A stretch of 64,000 nt of DNA, taken from positions 513,284-577,283 of the forward strand of contig NZ_OY782776.1 of assembly GCF_963678245.1 (NCBI RefSeq), given 5' to 3'. Every line of letters begins with the position of its first letter. Position 1 is the first letter of the stretch. Shown in pieces: positions 17,144 to 27,052 of the stretch. The translations under genes were made by a program, and so were the position numbers. The notes under the pieces are model-generated. The model was not told where the DNA came from, did no database searches, and was given only the letters and a program-made list of their open reading frames with translations. Source of the stretch: an uncultured Sunxiuqinia sp. (lineage in GTDB: Bacteria; Bacteroidota; Bacteroidia; Bacteroidales; Prolixibacteraceae).

Positions 17144-19456
17144 ATGGACTATAATAATGATTTATCCTATTTTGTAATAGAAAACAAAAGCAGACAAGTA
17201 GTTCTTGTAGGTTCGGATTTTTGTATGTTTTTTGCTATTGACAAGTCTCCTACTGATTTTACAGGGAGGAATATATCCAACTTGTTTGAAAGCATGAGTC
17301 AGATCGTGAAGGATAGAGCGTTATTTTTTAAACAACTGAATGCGGCTCGAACCGATATGTCTGTTTCTTCTGATAATACGATTTGCCTTATGGATGGCCG
17401 TTTGCTGAATTTTAATGTCTCAACGGCAGGCTATTTTAACGATCAGCTTTGTTACATGTGGCAATTTACGGACATTACAAAAGAGGGTATAAATAATCAC
17501 ATTGATTTTTTGAATAGTAATATTAGCAGCACCCTAATCAAGGCAATGACGCAAGTGCAAGTCGAGCGGTGCGTTTTAGATGCTGCGTTGAAAATTGACC
17601 AGGTTTATGCTGTAGGAATATATATGCTGGACACCAATAAGAGCAACTTTGTTTGCAAGAGGGTAAAAGGACGACCGGTTCACCCTATTAATAAGAGAAA
17701 AGAATATCAAATAAATGATGACGGATATAGTGGGCTGGTGTTTGGTGGAGAGTGTCATGTTTTAATGTTTGATGATTTGTTGAAAGATCAAGAGAATTTG
17801 CCTAAAAATTGTCAGTCTGCCCTTCAGATTTATCCTATAATACGAAACGAGAGTATAATAGGGGCTCTCAATGTTGAGATTTATAATATTGGTAAGTTCT
17901 CAGAACAATTATGTAACCTCATAGAGCTCATTGTAAAACAAACTGGATCATCCTTTGAACGAATAGATATCCATCAAAAGAATGTTGATAGTCAGAGGGA
18001 TTATGAAAAAATGTTCAACACTGTCGATGATTTTGTTTTCGTTCTGGATATTAAAGGAAATATAGTACAAGCAAATCCATATGTGTTAAAAAAGCTTGAT
18101 TTTTCTTTCGAGGAGTTAGCTCAGGTTTCATTTAGAGAATTCGTTCTTTCTTCAAAACAATTAGGAATTTTTGAAAAAGAAAGCAGTTTTCCTCAAGAAA
18201 AAACAATTGTTTGTCAAACTTTTCTCATAACAAAATTAGGCCAAGTCATTCCAGTGGAGATAAAAATCAGTCGGGGATGGTGGAATCAAGAAAAGGCGTT
18301 CTACTGTATCGCAAGAGATATTTCCAAACGTTTAAAAATTGAAAATGATTTGCGTAGTAGCGAAGCTTATTGGCAAATGGCTTTGGATAGTTCTGGTGAT
18401 GGAATATGGGAATATGAATCAAATCAAAAAGAAATTTTCTTTTCTAAAGGATGGATAAAGGGAGTATTGGGTTACGATATCGATGGGAATAGGATGAAGG
18501 TGGATGATTGGTTAAAATACATGCATTCGGATGACTTGGATACAGTCACTTCTATCTATCAGGATTTTATCAATGAAAAATCTTCTCATTTTCGGATGGA
18601 ATTCAGGGTTCGTTGTGAAGATGGGGCGTACAAGTGGCTGCTTCTTAGAGGGAAGTCGATTGTCTTTTTAGGGTCCGAGAATTCCAAGCGAGTGATTGGC
18701 ACTGTCACCGACATTTCGATGCGTAAAAGTTATGAAGTATCCTTATCAAAATCACTTGAAAAGGAAAGAGAACTAAATGAATTAAAATCAAAATTTGTAA
18801 CCATGGCCTCCCATGAATTTCGAAGTCCTCTGTCTGCAATTTTGATTTCAGTGGACACTATGGAAGCATACATGAATCAAATGACTCATGTTGATATTCA
18901 GAGTAAAATCAAAAGAATAAAAGGGAATATTCTATTTTTAACAGAAGTATTAGATAAGATCATGGATTTGTCTAACATTGAACGAGGCGAAATAAAATTT
19001 CAACCAGTTAAAACGAATGTTTATGCTTTTTTTGGAGATATTATTAATACCTATGAATGCGACCCCTTGTTGAGTCATATAATAGATTCTAATATTACCG
19101 AAAATTCGCTGTTGATAGAAATAGACAAGCATATGATGAAACAGGTTATAAAGAATATCGTTGGCAATAGTTTTAAATATTCTCCAGTTGGTTCTACTGT
19201 TCGGATTTGGATTGAAGAAGACGCCTCTAAATTCTTCATTCATGTTCAGGACAATGGAATTGGAATTGAAAAAGAAGATGCCGATAAGGTCTTTTTACCT
19301 TTTAACAGAGGAATTAATGTAGGGAATATCAGGGGAACAGGTCTGGGATTATCGCTTTCCCTACAATTCGTTCGATATCACGGAGGTGACATTTTCGTTG
19401 AGTCTGAACCTCATGTCAAAACTGTTTTTACTATTATGTTACCCAAGCGTTCTTAA
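17144..19456 (+). CDS. Soluble PAS-GAF-PAS-PAS histidine kinase
   Basis: Cytoplasmic sensor kinase of 770 residues without membrane segments or signal peptide. Order: PAS-like domain (about 8-115), GAF-like domain (about 125-280), PAS (about 290-400), PAS of the PAS_3 type (about 410-530, ending GTVTDISMRK), HisKA with phospho-acceptor H557 in SHEFRSPL, and HATPase with N-box (NIVGNSFKYSP near 675), G1 (DNGIGIEKED) and G2 (GTGLGLSLSL). All catalytic motifs look intact. The GAF and PAS domains suggest sensing of redox state, a small ligand or another internal cue. It converges on a receiver-kinase hybrid and lies beside an exopolysaccharide cluster, which these regulators may control (inference). 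Confidence 0.9.
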   Translation: MDYNNDLSYFVIENKSRQVVLVGSDFCMFFAIDKSPTDFTGRNISNLFESMSQIVKDRALFFKQLNAARTDMSVSSDNTICLMDGRLLNFNVSTAGYFNDQLCYMWQFTDITKEGINNHIDFLNSNISSTLIKAMTQVQVERCVLDAALKIDQVYAVGIYMLDTNKSNFVCKRVKGRPVHPINKRKEYQINDDGYSGLVFGGECHVLMFDDLLKDQENLPKNCQSALQIYPIIRNESIIGALNVEIYNIGKFSEQLCNLIELIVKQTGSSFERIDIHQKNVDSQRDYEKMFNTVDDFVFVLDIKGNIVQANPYVLKKLDFSFEELAQVSFREFVLSSKQLGIFEKESSFPQEKTIVCQTFLITKLGQVIPVEIKISRGWWNQEKAFYCIARDISKRLKIENDLRSSEAYWQMALDSSGDGIWEYESNQKEIFFSKGWIKGVLGYDIDGNRMKVDDWLKYMHSDDLDTVTSIYQDFINEKSSHFRMEFRVRCEDGAYKWLLLRGKSIVFLGSENSKRVIGTVTDISMRKSYEVSLSKSLEKERELNELKSKFVTMASHEFRSPLSAILISVDTMEAYMNQMTHVDIQSKIKRIKGNILFLTEVLDKIMDLSNIERGEIKFQPVKTNVYAFFGDIINTYECDPLLSHIIDSNITENSLLIEIDKHMMKQVIKNIVGNSFKYSPVGSTVRIWIEEDASKFFIHVQDNGIGIEKEDADKVFLPFNRGINVGNIRGTGLGLSLSLQFVRYHGGDIFVESEPHVKTVFTIMLPKRS

Positions 19457-19484
19457 GATAATTCTTTTCTGCTTCTTTATTAAG

Positions 19485-19542
19485 AAAGGCACTACTATTT
19501 GTTTTGATTTACAGGCAAATCAAAACAAATAGTAGTGCCTTT
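19485..19542. terminator. Perfect 26-base-pair hairpin between convergent signalling genes
   Basis: Arms 19485-19510 and 19517-19542 are exact reverse complements around a 6-base loop, starting 28 bases after the kinase stop. On the plus strand it ends in a T-rich stretch. It serves as a bidirectional terminator by position, but most of it lies inside the 3' end of the minus-strand gene, whose last 16 codons are encoded in the loop and right arm. An unusually long and perfect stem. Confidence 0.75.
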
Positions 19543-20577
19543 TCCTTCTTGCGATGCTATTTCAAAGCAGCCACGGTGATGGCAAATGATCTCTTTTGCC
19601 AGATATAAACCAAGTCCCAATCCTTGCTGTTCATAAAATTCTCGATCAAATTGAAGAAATGAATCAATCTCATGGTGAGAACATTCTTTGGAAAAACCTC
19701 TGCCTGAATCAATAATTGTAAAATACGCTCTATTTTCTGTTACTTTTGTTAAAAAGTGCACGGGTTGTCCTTTTGATGAAAACTTAAATGCATTATCGAT
19801 TAATTCATGGATTGCAAAAGAGAACCAGTCTGTTATGATTGGTATTTTTGCTGAAAATATTGCCAGCGACAGGTCTTCAGTGCGATTGTACTTTTGTGAT
19901 ACCTCTTTAGCAATAGATGTTGCTATCTTTTCAATATCTGTGTATTGAAAATTCTTCAAACATTTATTGGCACTAAAATGAATGTAAAGAAGATATTTAT
20001 TGGTTATTTCTAAGAGGTACTTCCCGCTGTGGTTAATCAATTTTGTTAACTCAATGACGTCAGGGTTTGAAAGATTTTCGTCGTCAATAATAATTTCACT
20101 GAAACCCAGAATCGCGTTTAGAGAGGTTCTAAATTCATGAGGGACAGTTTTGGTAATAATACTTTTTAATCTGTTTGCTGAATTATTGGCAAAAAACTTA
20201 TACTTTTTTGCTTGTTGGATGCATATATTGATAGTGTACAATAGTTTTTTCTTGGTGTAAGGCTTCAATAGAACACCATCTGCCCCTAATTTTATTGCTA
20301 TTTTTTCGACCTCATTTTCAGAACACGATAATATGAGAATAATTGGGATTAGCTTTTCATAAGCATGCTTTTGTATGACCGATCGGGTTTTAGCTTCCAT
20401 CGGAAATGATAATTTGGGAACATCACATAAGATAAGGTCGGGATTAACACATAGCGCATGGCTGATGTCATTCGTTTTGTTTGCGGCATGATAAGTGCGA
20501 AAACCTTCAACTCTCAAAATGTTAGCCGTCTCTCTATAAAATTCCTCGTTGTCTCCAATGAATAATATTGATGTCAT
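19495..20577 (-). CDS. Receiver-histidine kinase hybrid (response regulator with kinase output)
   Basis: 360 residues from the ATG at 20577. A longer frame to 20673 adds 32 residues of low-complexity N-terminus before the MTSILFIGDNEEFY start of a receiver, so the later start is chosen. Receiver at 1-120 with phospho-acceptor D52 (LILCDVPK) and K105 (GVLLKPY), then HisKA with H147 (PHEFRTSLNAILGF) and HATPase with an N-box (HELIDNAFKFSS), DSGRGFS and GLGLGLYLAKEI. No membrane segment. A receiver in front of a kinase lets one phosphorelay control another. It overlaps a long hairpin at its 3' end, shared with the convergent kinase at 17144. Confidence 0.88.
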   Translation of the reverse strand: MTSILFIGDNEEFYRETANILRVEGFRTYHAANKTNDISHALCVNPDLILCDVPKLSFPMEAKTRSVIQKHAYEKLIPIILILSCSENEVEKIAIKLGADGVLLKPYTKKKLLYTINICIQQAKKYKFFANNSANRLKSIITKTVPHEFRTSLNAILGFSEIIIDDENLSNPDVIELTKLINHSGKYLLEITNKYLLYIHFSANKCLKNFQYTDIEKIATSIAKEVSQKYNRTEDLSLAIFSAKIPIITDWFSFAIHELIDNAFKFSSKGQPVHFLTKVTENRAYFTIIDSGRGFSKECSHHEIDSFLQFDREFYEQQGLGLGLYLAKEIICHHRGCFEIASQEGKGTTICFDLPVNQNK

Positions 20578-20809
20578 ATTCTGATTTACTCCAATCGGTT
20601 TAATAATGTATATGGAAAACTGTGTCTTTTTGCTTGTTTGAATAGGATTAACAGTCCTTGAATAGAATATCAAATAGAGTACTTTTTTTTTGAATGGCTT
20701 CAGTTATAGTATGGATAAGATATGGACATTGTTGGTAAGTGGTTTACGGTTAGTGATTTGATTGTTGTTGAGAGAGGTGTTTATTGACTTTGACTGATTT
20801 ATAGTTTTT

Positions 20810-21772
20810 TTATTTGCTGTTAAATGAGTGAATGAATTTAATAAGGTCATCCTCTTTACCTAAACCTAGTTTCTTTTTCAGACGATATCGGCTTTTGCGA
20901 ACACTGTCGGCAGAAATATTCAAAAGATCGGCTAACTGGCAGGTATTTAAACCCACTATCATTGCAGAAATGAAGATCAGATCGTATTGTGTTAGTTTTG
21001 AGAATTTTGTAGTGATGTTGGAAATAAAGTGCGGATACGTCTGGTTAAATTTCATCTGAAATATAGCCCAGTTATCGGATAATAATGATTTTGACCCAAT
21101 TTTACGGTGGAGTTTCAATAATAGTTTTCTTTCTTTCTCCCCATTGCTGTTATGAAGTTCCTTTTTTATTGTTGCCTTAATCTCCGAAATATTGTTTGTA
21201 ATTTCAATGGCCTTCATCGTTTCTTGAATTAACTCATTTTCTTTTTTTTCAAGGAGTTCTTCCAGTTCCTTGTTTTTACGTAAAATATCCTGTAGTTCAG
21301 AGCTGTTATTATGTATTTCTTGAGAATCTGTTTTTAATTCGTTTTTCAAATATTTTTCTATTTTTTTTATTGATTGTTTGATAAAAGCTTTTCTTGATTC
21401 TTGGATTCCCAGTCTCGAATTTATAGAGCCGATAAGCTCTTGTCTGGTGAAAGGCTTAACTAAAAAATCATCAGCTCCTTTTTCCATACCTTCTCGATAA
21501 TCCGATCGATTGCTTAATGCTGTGACGAGAATAAAAGGTACTTCTGTAAAATGCTCTGAAGAGTTTTTCCACTTCTCCAATACTTCATAACCGTTCATTC
21601 CTGGCATCAGTATATCGCATAATATTACGTTGGGGTTTTCATTTAAGGCCATAGTTAGTCCTTCATTTCCATTTTCTGCTTTCATAACTTGAAAACCTTC
21701 ATAAGTTAATAGCTCTGAGATTCCATCTCGCAAATCAGCTTCGTCTTCTATAACAAGTATTTTCGTTTTCAT
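20810..21772 (-). CDS. Response regulator: receiver, coiled coil, LuxR-like HTH
   Basis: 320 residues from the ATG at 21772 (MKTKILVIEDEADL is the canonical receiver start; an upstream in-frame start at 21814 would add 14 residues). Receiver 1-120 with acidic pair E9/D10, phospho-acceptor D53 (LCDILMPG) and K106 (FLVKPF). Residues about 125-215 are a charged coiled coil (ELEELLEKKENELIQE). The C-terminal HTH at about 265-315 reads LTQYDLIFISAMIVGLN, CQLADLLNISADSVRKSRYRLKK, close to LuxR/GerE-type output domains in Bacteroidota. It is transcribed away from the exopolysaccharide cluster, whose first gene starts 554 bases on the other side, so it is a good candidate to regulate it. Confidence 0.87.
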   Translation of the reverse strand: MKTKILVIEDEADLRDGISELLTYEGFQVMKAENGNEGLTMALNENPNVILCDILMPGMNGYEVLEKWKNSSEHFTEVPFILVTALSNRSDYREGMEKGADDFLVKPFTRQELIGSINSRLGIQESRKAFIKQSIKKIEKYLKNELKTDSQEIHNNSSELQDILRKNKELEELLEKKENELIQETMKAIEITNNISEIKATIKKELHNSNGEKERKLLLKLHRKIGSKSLLSDNWAIFQMKFNQTYPHFISNITTKFSKLTQYDLIFISAMIVGLNTCQLADLLNISADSVRKSRYRLKKKLGLGKEDDLIKFIHSFNSK

Positions 21773-22326
21773 GTTAAAAAATGATTCAACAAGAATGGAG
21801 GTTGATTTTTTCACCTTCTGTTTCTACTATCGTTGTTCTACATCTAGATTAAGCTGGATAGAAAATGTACCGTTTCACCTGGGAGTCATTGGGTTAAGCT
21901 TTGTTAAATGAATCTCATTGTTATTTATCGCAATGTTACGAGTATAACAGATAAGGCAAAAAAAAACAAAAAAAAAGAAAACTACGCACTTTCACGGTTA
22001 GACAAAATGGGGACATGAAATGCTCATATTTAACATATATTTATATTTAGTTTTGAACAAATGATTAAAAATACAAAAACTGGGATGGTAAAATATATTA
22101 CAAAATTATAATATTTTTTGTGTCTATGTTTCGTCCACATCAAATCTATTGAAGAACAAGTATTAATTGCAATCATTGCATTCGTAAAATATTTACAATA
22201 TAAGCTGATTGATGTGAGTCAAGGGGCGAAGCTGTGTTTCTTAGTAAGATTTGGTACTGCTTCTGTTTGATTCTCTTTCAATTACCATTTAATATTTTGA
22301 ATTCGAAATAAAGGATAACTGAAAAT
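21773..22326. other. Divergent intergenic region between regulator and exopolysaccharide cluster
   Basis: 554 very A/T-rich bases without a coding frame, including long A-runs near 21957-21981. It must hold the promoters for the minus-strand regulator and for ugd. No inverted repeats flanking a promoter were seen, so there is no sign of an invertible switch of the kind that controls many Bacteroidales capsule loci. Confidence 0.5.
22266..22299 (+). promoter_or_regulatory. Possible Bacteroidota-type promoter before ugd
   Basis: A TTTG at 22266-22269 and an ATATTTTG at 22292-22299, 22 bases apart, loosely fit the -33 TTTG / -7 TAnnTTTG pattern of the Bacteroidota housekeeping sigma factor, 28 bases before the ATG. 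The -7 match is imperfect, so this is a weak call. Confidence 0.3.
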
Positions 22327-23736
22327 ATGATAATTAACAATGTGTGTTGTATAGGAGGCGGGTATGTCGGTGGACCAACAATGGCTGTAATTGCTCAAAA
22401 ATGCCCACATATAAAAGTTACGGTTGTTGATAATAATGAAGATAGAATTCATGCTTGGAATGATGTGGACTTGGATAAGTTACCGATTTATGAGCCAGGT
22501 TTAGCTGAGGTTATCGGAGAAGTTCGGGGGCGTAATCTGTTTTTCTCGACTGATGTAAATAAGGGGATACGAGAGGCACAGATTGTTTTTGTAGCGGTAA
22601 ATACGCCAACTAAAACATTTGGTATTGGAAAAGGTATGGCTGCAGATTTGAAATATGTTGAATTATGTGCACGACAAATTGCAAAAGTAGCAAAGGAGCC
22701 TAAGATTGTAATTGAGAAGTCAACATTGCCAGTACGTACAGCGGAATCTATCCGAACAATTCTGGAAGCTGAAAGTAAAGGAGTGGATTTTCAGGTACTT
22801 TCAAATCCGGAATTTTTAGCAGAGGGAACAGCAATTACGGATTTGTGTTATCCGGATAGAGTTTTGATTGGTGGAGGACAAGATAAAGCGGGACAGCTGG
22901 CTATTTCTTCCCTTGTTGATATTTATGCCAATTGGATCCCACGAGAGAAAATTATAACTTCCCTTATTTGGTCGTCCGAATTATCGAAATTGACGGCAAA
23001 CGCATTTTTGGCTCAAAGAATATCAAGTATTAATGCTATTTCTGCGATTTGTGAACGTACAGAGGCAGACGTAGATGAAGTTGCGCTTGCTATCGGTATG
23101 GACAGTAGGATTGGTTCCAGTTTTCTGAAAGCTTCGGTCGGGTTTGGAGGCTCTTGTTTTCAGAAAGATATTTTGAACTTAACTTATCTATGTCGACATT
23201 TCAACTTACCTGAAGTTGCTGATTATTGGGAGCAGGTTATAAAAATGAACGACTATCAGAAGTGTCGTTTTGCGCAGCAAATAATACATGCCTTATTTAA
23301 CTCAGTATCGGGCAAGAAAATAGCTTTACTGGGATGGGCATTCAAGAAAAACACGAATGATACACGGGAGAGTGCAGCAATTTATGTTGCTAAAGAATTA
23401 TTAATGGATCAGGCTGAAATACATATTTACGATCCCAAAGTTAGCAGTAGACAAATTATTCTGGATCTTGAGCATGTCTTTTCTGAGGTTTGCACAAAAG
23501 AGAGCTTTAGACGTATGATTGAAAAACACGTCGTTGTTCATCAAGATCCCTACCTTGCAATGGATAAGGCACATGCTGCTGCCCTGTTGACAGAGTGGAC
23601 CGAGTTTTCAGCTTATGATTGGAATATGATATATGGCAATATGTTAAAGCCAGCTTTCCTGTTTGATGGACGAAATTTACTTGATCTAGAGAGTTTGAAG
23701 AATATAGGGTTTCAGGTTTGGGGAATTGGAAAATAG
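22327..23736 (+). CDS. ugd: UDP-glucose 6-dehydrogenase
   Basis: Converts UDP-glucose to UDP-glucuronate with two NAD+, supplying an acidic sugar for the polymer made downstream. 469 residues: N-terminal Rossmann motif [12 protein letters not shown] at 7-18, [10 protein letters not shown] in the central helix region, catalytic C277 in [10 protein letters not shown] and a C-terminal nucleotide-sugar domain ([16 protein letters not shown]). Length and the GGSCFQKD form place it in the longer, eukaryote-like UGDH group rather than the 400-430 residue bacterial form. It stands apart from the main operon (416 bases to the next gene), so it may be regulated separately. Confidence 0.95.
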   Translation: MIINNVCCIGGGYVGGPTMAVIAQKCPHIKVTVVDNNEDRIHAWNDVDLDKLPIYEPGLAEVIGEVRGRNLFFSTDVNKGIREAQIVFVAVNTPTKTFGIGKGMAADLKYVELCARQIAKVAKEPKIVIEKSTLPVRTAESIRTILEAESKGVDFQVLSNPEFLAEGTAITDLCYPDRVLIGGGQDKAGQLAISSLVDIYANWIPREKIITSLIWSSELSKLTANAFLAQRISSINAISAICERTEADVDEVALAIGMDSRIGSSFLKASVGFGGSCFQKDILNLTYLCRHFNLPEVADYWEQVIKMNDYQKCRFAQQIIHALFNSVSGKKIALLGWAFKKNTNDTRESAAIYVAKELLMDQAEIHIYDPKVSSRQIILDLEHVFSEVCTKESFRRMIEKHVVVHQDPYLAMDKAHAAALLTEWTEFSAYDWNMIYGNMLKPAFLFDGRNLLDLESLKNIGFQVWGIGK

Positions 23737-24152
23737 AAAGGAAAAGTGGTCGTTGTATCTGAAGCGAAATTTACCGATAATTTTGGGGCGGAACCCATCG
23801 GAAACATTCCAGTTTTTCATGCAGTGGCATTGATAGTTGTCGGATAATGTTTAGGCCGGGAAAAATGATTGGAATGGAGAACAAATTCCAATTATTGGAG
23901 ACGCTTTTTATCAGTTGGGTTTTAGGCAGGATGACCGGATCGAAAATAGAATGCTATCAGAAACCTGGCGATTACTATTTCTGAGTGAACATTGTCGCTA
24001 ATAAATCAAACTTCTTAATTAATTTACCGGACATTATTGGTGATTCGCTAATGGTCGAGGCTCGAAAAATTTGAGTTACTTTTTTATATCTGTTGAGAAT
24101 GTAGTCTTACGATGGGATAAAGAATTTACCTCCAATCAAAATCATTATTCAA
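23737..24152. other. Gap inside the exopolysaccharide cluster, possible gene remnants
   Basis: No intact gene. A stop-free run near 23745-23850 reads KVVVVSEAKFTDNFGAEP and looks protein-like, and another short frame follows near 23880-23975, but neither matches a family I know. It may be the worn remnant of a gene between ugd and wzx, or the leader and promoter of the wzx-led operon. Confidence 0.3.
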
Positions 24153-25688
24153 ATGTCTTCTGATAATAATAAACGCATTGCCAAAAATACTTTACTTCTC
24201 TATTTTCGGATGTTCCTAACCATGGGGATCTCCTTGTACACATCACGTATTGTATTGAATACGTTAGGGATTGAAGATTTTGGGATTTACAATGTGGTGG
24301 GAGGGATTGTTATGATGTTTAGTTTTTTGAATACATCAATGGCCTCTGCAACTCAACGTTTTTTGTCATTTGAACTCGGACGAAATGACCTTAAGGAACT
24401 GAAACGGGTATTTGCAATGAGTTTAAATATTCATGCAACAATCGCTGTCGTGATCTTTATAGTAGCAGAAACCGCAGGGCTCTGGTTTCTAAATAATAGA
24501 ATGTCTATTCCTCTGAACCGGCTATTGGCTGCCAATTGGGTTTATCAATTTTCAATATTTGCCTTTGTTGTAACGATAATGAGTGTTCCTTATAATGCAC
24601 TGATCATATCTCATGAGAGAATGAATATATTCGCGATGGTTAGTATTGCCGAGGTTACTTTAAAACTAATAATTGTTATAGTCTTACAGCGGCTTAATGC
24701 CGACAAACTTAAGCTATACGCTATCTTGGTTTTTTTTGTCGCTTTATTTATCCGGTTAATATATGGGATTTATTGTCGCCGGAATCTTAAAGGAAGTAAA
24801 TATTATTTCTTTTGGGATAAACAGCTTTATAAACGCTTGATTAGCTATGCTGGATGGAACTTATGGGGAAATGCAGCTGCAGTGACGTATAGTCAGGGAG
24901 TAAATATCTTGTTAAATTTATTTTTTGGTCCTTCTATAAACGCAGCAAGGGGCATCGCTTTTCAAGTAAAAAATGCAGTTAATGGTTTTGTAAGTAATTT
25001 TCAGATGGCTTTGAATCCTCAAATTGTAAAATCATATGCAGAGAAGGATTTATTGTATATGCACCAGCTCATATTTCAAGGAGCTAGGTATTCGTTCTTT
25101 TTACTCTTCATTTTAAGCTTGCCGGTTATAATTGAAGCTGATACGATATTGCTTTTATGGTTGAAGATCGTTCCGGACTATACTGTTCTCTTTTGCCGTT
25201 TAATTCTTATTAATGCCTTAATTGATTCGATTTCTGGTCCATTGATGACTGCGGCACAGGCGTCAGGTAAGATTAAGGTTTATCAAGGGGTTGTTGGTGG
25301 ACTCTTGTTGCTTATATTACCGATGTCTTATACATTTTTAGCGTGGGGGTATCCTCCTCAAATAACTCTAATAATAAGCATTTCCGTTTCCATAATTGCT
25401 CTTGGCGCCCGTTTGCTGATTATAAGTCCTTTGGTTAAGCTTTCAATTCGTTCTTTTTTTAAACAGATAACTCGGATTTTAATTGTTGTTTTCAGCTCCG
25501 TTATTTTACCAATTCTATTAAAATATAGTATCGAAGATATGTTTTTACGCCTTTTGGTAGTTTGCGTCGCCTCAACAGTCTCTGTATTGTCTGCCATTTA
25601 CTTTTTGGGTTTAAGGAAAGAAGAAGTAGCATTTGTAAGGGAGAGGTTTATTGATGTTTTGTCGAAGGTTAAACGAAAGTCAGAATGA
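24153..25688 (+). CDS. wzx: Wzx-type polysaccharide flippase
   Basis: Inner-membrane lipid-linked oligosaccharide flippase of 511 residues with about 14 predicted membrane segments, starting NTLLLYFRMFLTMGISLYTS and carrying the common SRIVLNTLGIEDFGIYNVVGG segment of the PST/MATE-like polysaccharide exporters in Bacteroidota. It moves undecaprenyl-linked repeat units to the periplasmic side for polymerisation by the EpsG-like protein encoded downstream. First gene of a tightly packed run to 37657, with the next gene five bases after its stop. Confidence 0.9.
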   Translation: MSSDNNKRIAKNTLLLYFRMFLTMGISLYTSRIVLNTLGIEDFGIYNVVGGIVMMFSFLNTSMASATQRFLSFELGRNDLKELKRVFAMSLNIHATIAVVIFIVAETAGLWFLNNRMSIPLNRLLAANWVYQFSIFAFVVTIMSVPYNALIISHERMNIFAMVSIAEVTLKLIIVIVLQRLNADKLKLYAILVFFVALFIRLIYGIYCRRNLKGSKYYFFWDKQLYKRLISYAGWNLWGNAAAVTYSQGVNILLNLFFGPSINAARGIAFQVKNAVNGFVSNFQMALNPQIVKSYAEKDLLYMHQLIFQGARYSFFLLFILSLPVIIEADTILLLWLKIVPDYTVLFCRLILINALIDSISGPLMTAAQASGKIKVYQGVVGGLLLLILPMSYTFLAWGYPPQITLIISISVSIIALGARLLIISPLVKLSIRSFFKQITRILIVVFSSVILPILLKYSIEDMFLRLLVVCVASTVSVLSAIYFLGLRKEEVAFVRERFIDVLSKVKRKSE

Positions 25689-25692
25689 AATT

Positions 25693-27051
25693 ATGAATTC
25701 AAAGGTGATCGACTTGGTTGTTAATAATGACCTATGCATTGGTTGTGGACTATGTGTGTATAAGTGTCCTGAAAAGGCGTTGGAAATGTGCTGGGACGAT
25801 TATGGCTTTTGGGTCCCGACGCTTAACGCAGGTTGTAAACAACACGGAGATTGTCTGGATGTTTGTCCATTTAATCCGAAACCTTCCGAAGCAATAAGGA
25901 CAGAGAGTGAGCTGTCAAATATTTTTCAGGATGCCCCGAATTATCATCTCAATGTTGGGAAATTTTTCGGGTTATATGCAGGATATTCTAAGGAATACAG
26001 ATTAACCTCTTCTTCTGGTGGAATTGCTACTTTTTTACTGGTCGAATTACTGGAGAAAGGTTTTGTTGACTATGTTTTTTCTGTAAGGACATCATCTAAT
26101 GGAGGTACACATTACGAATATGCAGTGAGTCAGAGCAGACAGGAGTTGATTTCGTCAGCAAAAACCAAATATTATCCAGTGGATATGTCAGTTGTATTAT
26201 CAAAAATCGAGAAGTTGAAAGGAAAGATAGCTGTTGTGGGAGTCGCGTGTTTTATTAAGGCTATTCGGCTTGCTCAGTACAATGATCCTCAGTTAAGAGA
26301 AAGAATTACTTTTTTGGTCGGTATTATCTGTGGTGGGATAAAGAGTCGTTTTTTTTCGGAATACCTGGCAGAGAAGGCTGGTGTTTCCAGTTTGCACTGT
26401 CAGTATCCTAAGTTTAGAGTTAAAAACCTGAAAAGTACGGCAGCGGACTATTCCTTTAGCTGCATTGACGGCAAAAGCAATGAAAAAAAGACAATCCGAA
26501 TGAGACCGTTGGGAGATATGTGGGGGAGTGGTCTTTTTAAGTCAAATGCTTGCGATTTTTGTGACGATGTAACAACCGAGTTGGCTGATATATCTGTGGG
26601 TGATGCCTGGATTCCCCCGTTTAATCAGGACGGAAGAGGGACGAGTATTGTTGTGAGTAGGTCTGATCTTGCGGAGAGAATACTAACGAACGGAATTACA
26701 GATGGCAAATTAGAGCTTGAAACTCTTAGTCTTGAGCGTTTTATGTCTTCCCAGTCAGGAAGTTTTACTCATAGACAGCAGGCTTTGACCTTTCGAATTA
26801 ATCAGCAAGGAAAGAGCTCGGTGATTCCTCCGAAACGGTTCGATAAGGGGAAGATACCATTGGATGTAAAAATGATCCAGTTACAGCGACGGAAAGTTCG
26901 GAGAAGGAGTCTGGATATATGGAAAAATACTGGTAACTCGGTTCTTTTCGACCAGTCTATGAAAGCGGACTTACACTTGTTGCGAAAATTGACACAGATA
27001 TATCATTTGCGGAGAAAAGTTCTAGCTAAACTGAATATTTCAAAAAGATAG
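25693..27051 (+). CDS. FrhB-like Coenzyme F420 hydrogenase/dehydrogenase beta-subunit family protein
   Basis: 452 residues from the ATG at 25693, five bases after wzx; in-frame starts at 25651/25654 lie inside wzx and add a non-conserved segment. The N-terminus holds iron-sulfur cysteines C15, C18, C21, C25 (CIGCGLCVYKCP) and C48, C54, C58 (CLDVCPFNP). FrhB-type domains follow: SSSGGIATFLLVELLEKG, GVACFIKAIRLAQ and CDFCDDVTTELADISVGDAW. Such proteins recur next to polysaccharide pyruvyl transferases in exopolysaccharide clusters of bacteria without F420, where the substrate is unknown. One residue-level oddity is a redox protein inside a sugar-assembly operon. Family sure, reaction unknown. 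Confidence 0.87.
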   Translation: MNSKVIDLVVNNDLCIGCGLCVYKCPEKALEMCWDDYGFWVPTLNAGCKQHGDCLDVCPFNPKPSEAIRTESELSNIFQDAPNYHLNVGKFFGLYAGYSKEYRLTSSSGGIATFLLVELLEKGFVDYVFSVRTSSNGGTHYEYAVSQSRQELISSAKTKYYPVDMSVVLSKIEKLKGKIAVVGVACFIKAIRLAQYNDPQLRERITFLVGIICGGIKSRFFSEYLAEKAGVSSLHCQYPKFRVKNLKSTAADYSFSCIDGKSNEKKTIRMRPLGDMWGSGLFKSNACDFCDDVTTELADISVGDAWIPPFNQDGRGTSIVVSRSDLAERILTNGITDGKLELETLSLERFMSSQSGSFTHRQQALTFRINQQGKSSVIPPKRFDKGKIPLDVKMIQLQRRKVRRRSLDIWKNTGNSVLFDQSMKADLHLLRKLTQIYHLRRKVLAKLNISKR

Positions 27052-27052
27052 A

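Noticed and set aside
21773..22326. Invertible promoter controlling the exopolysaccharide cluster
   Set aside because: No pair of inverted repeats flanks a promoter here, and no adjacent invertase gene is visible.
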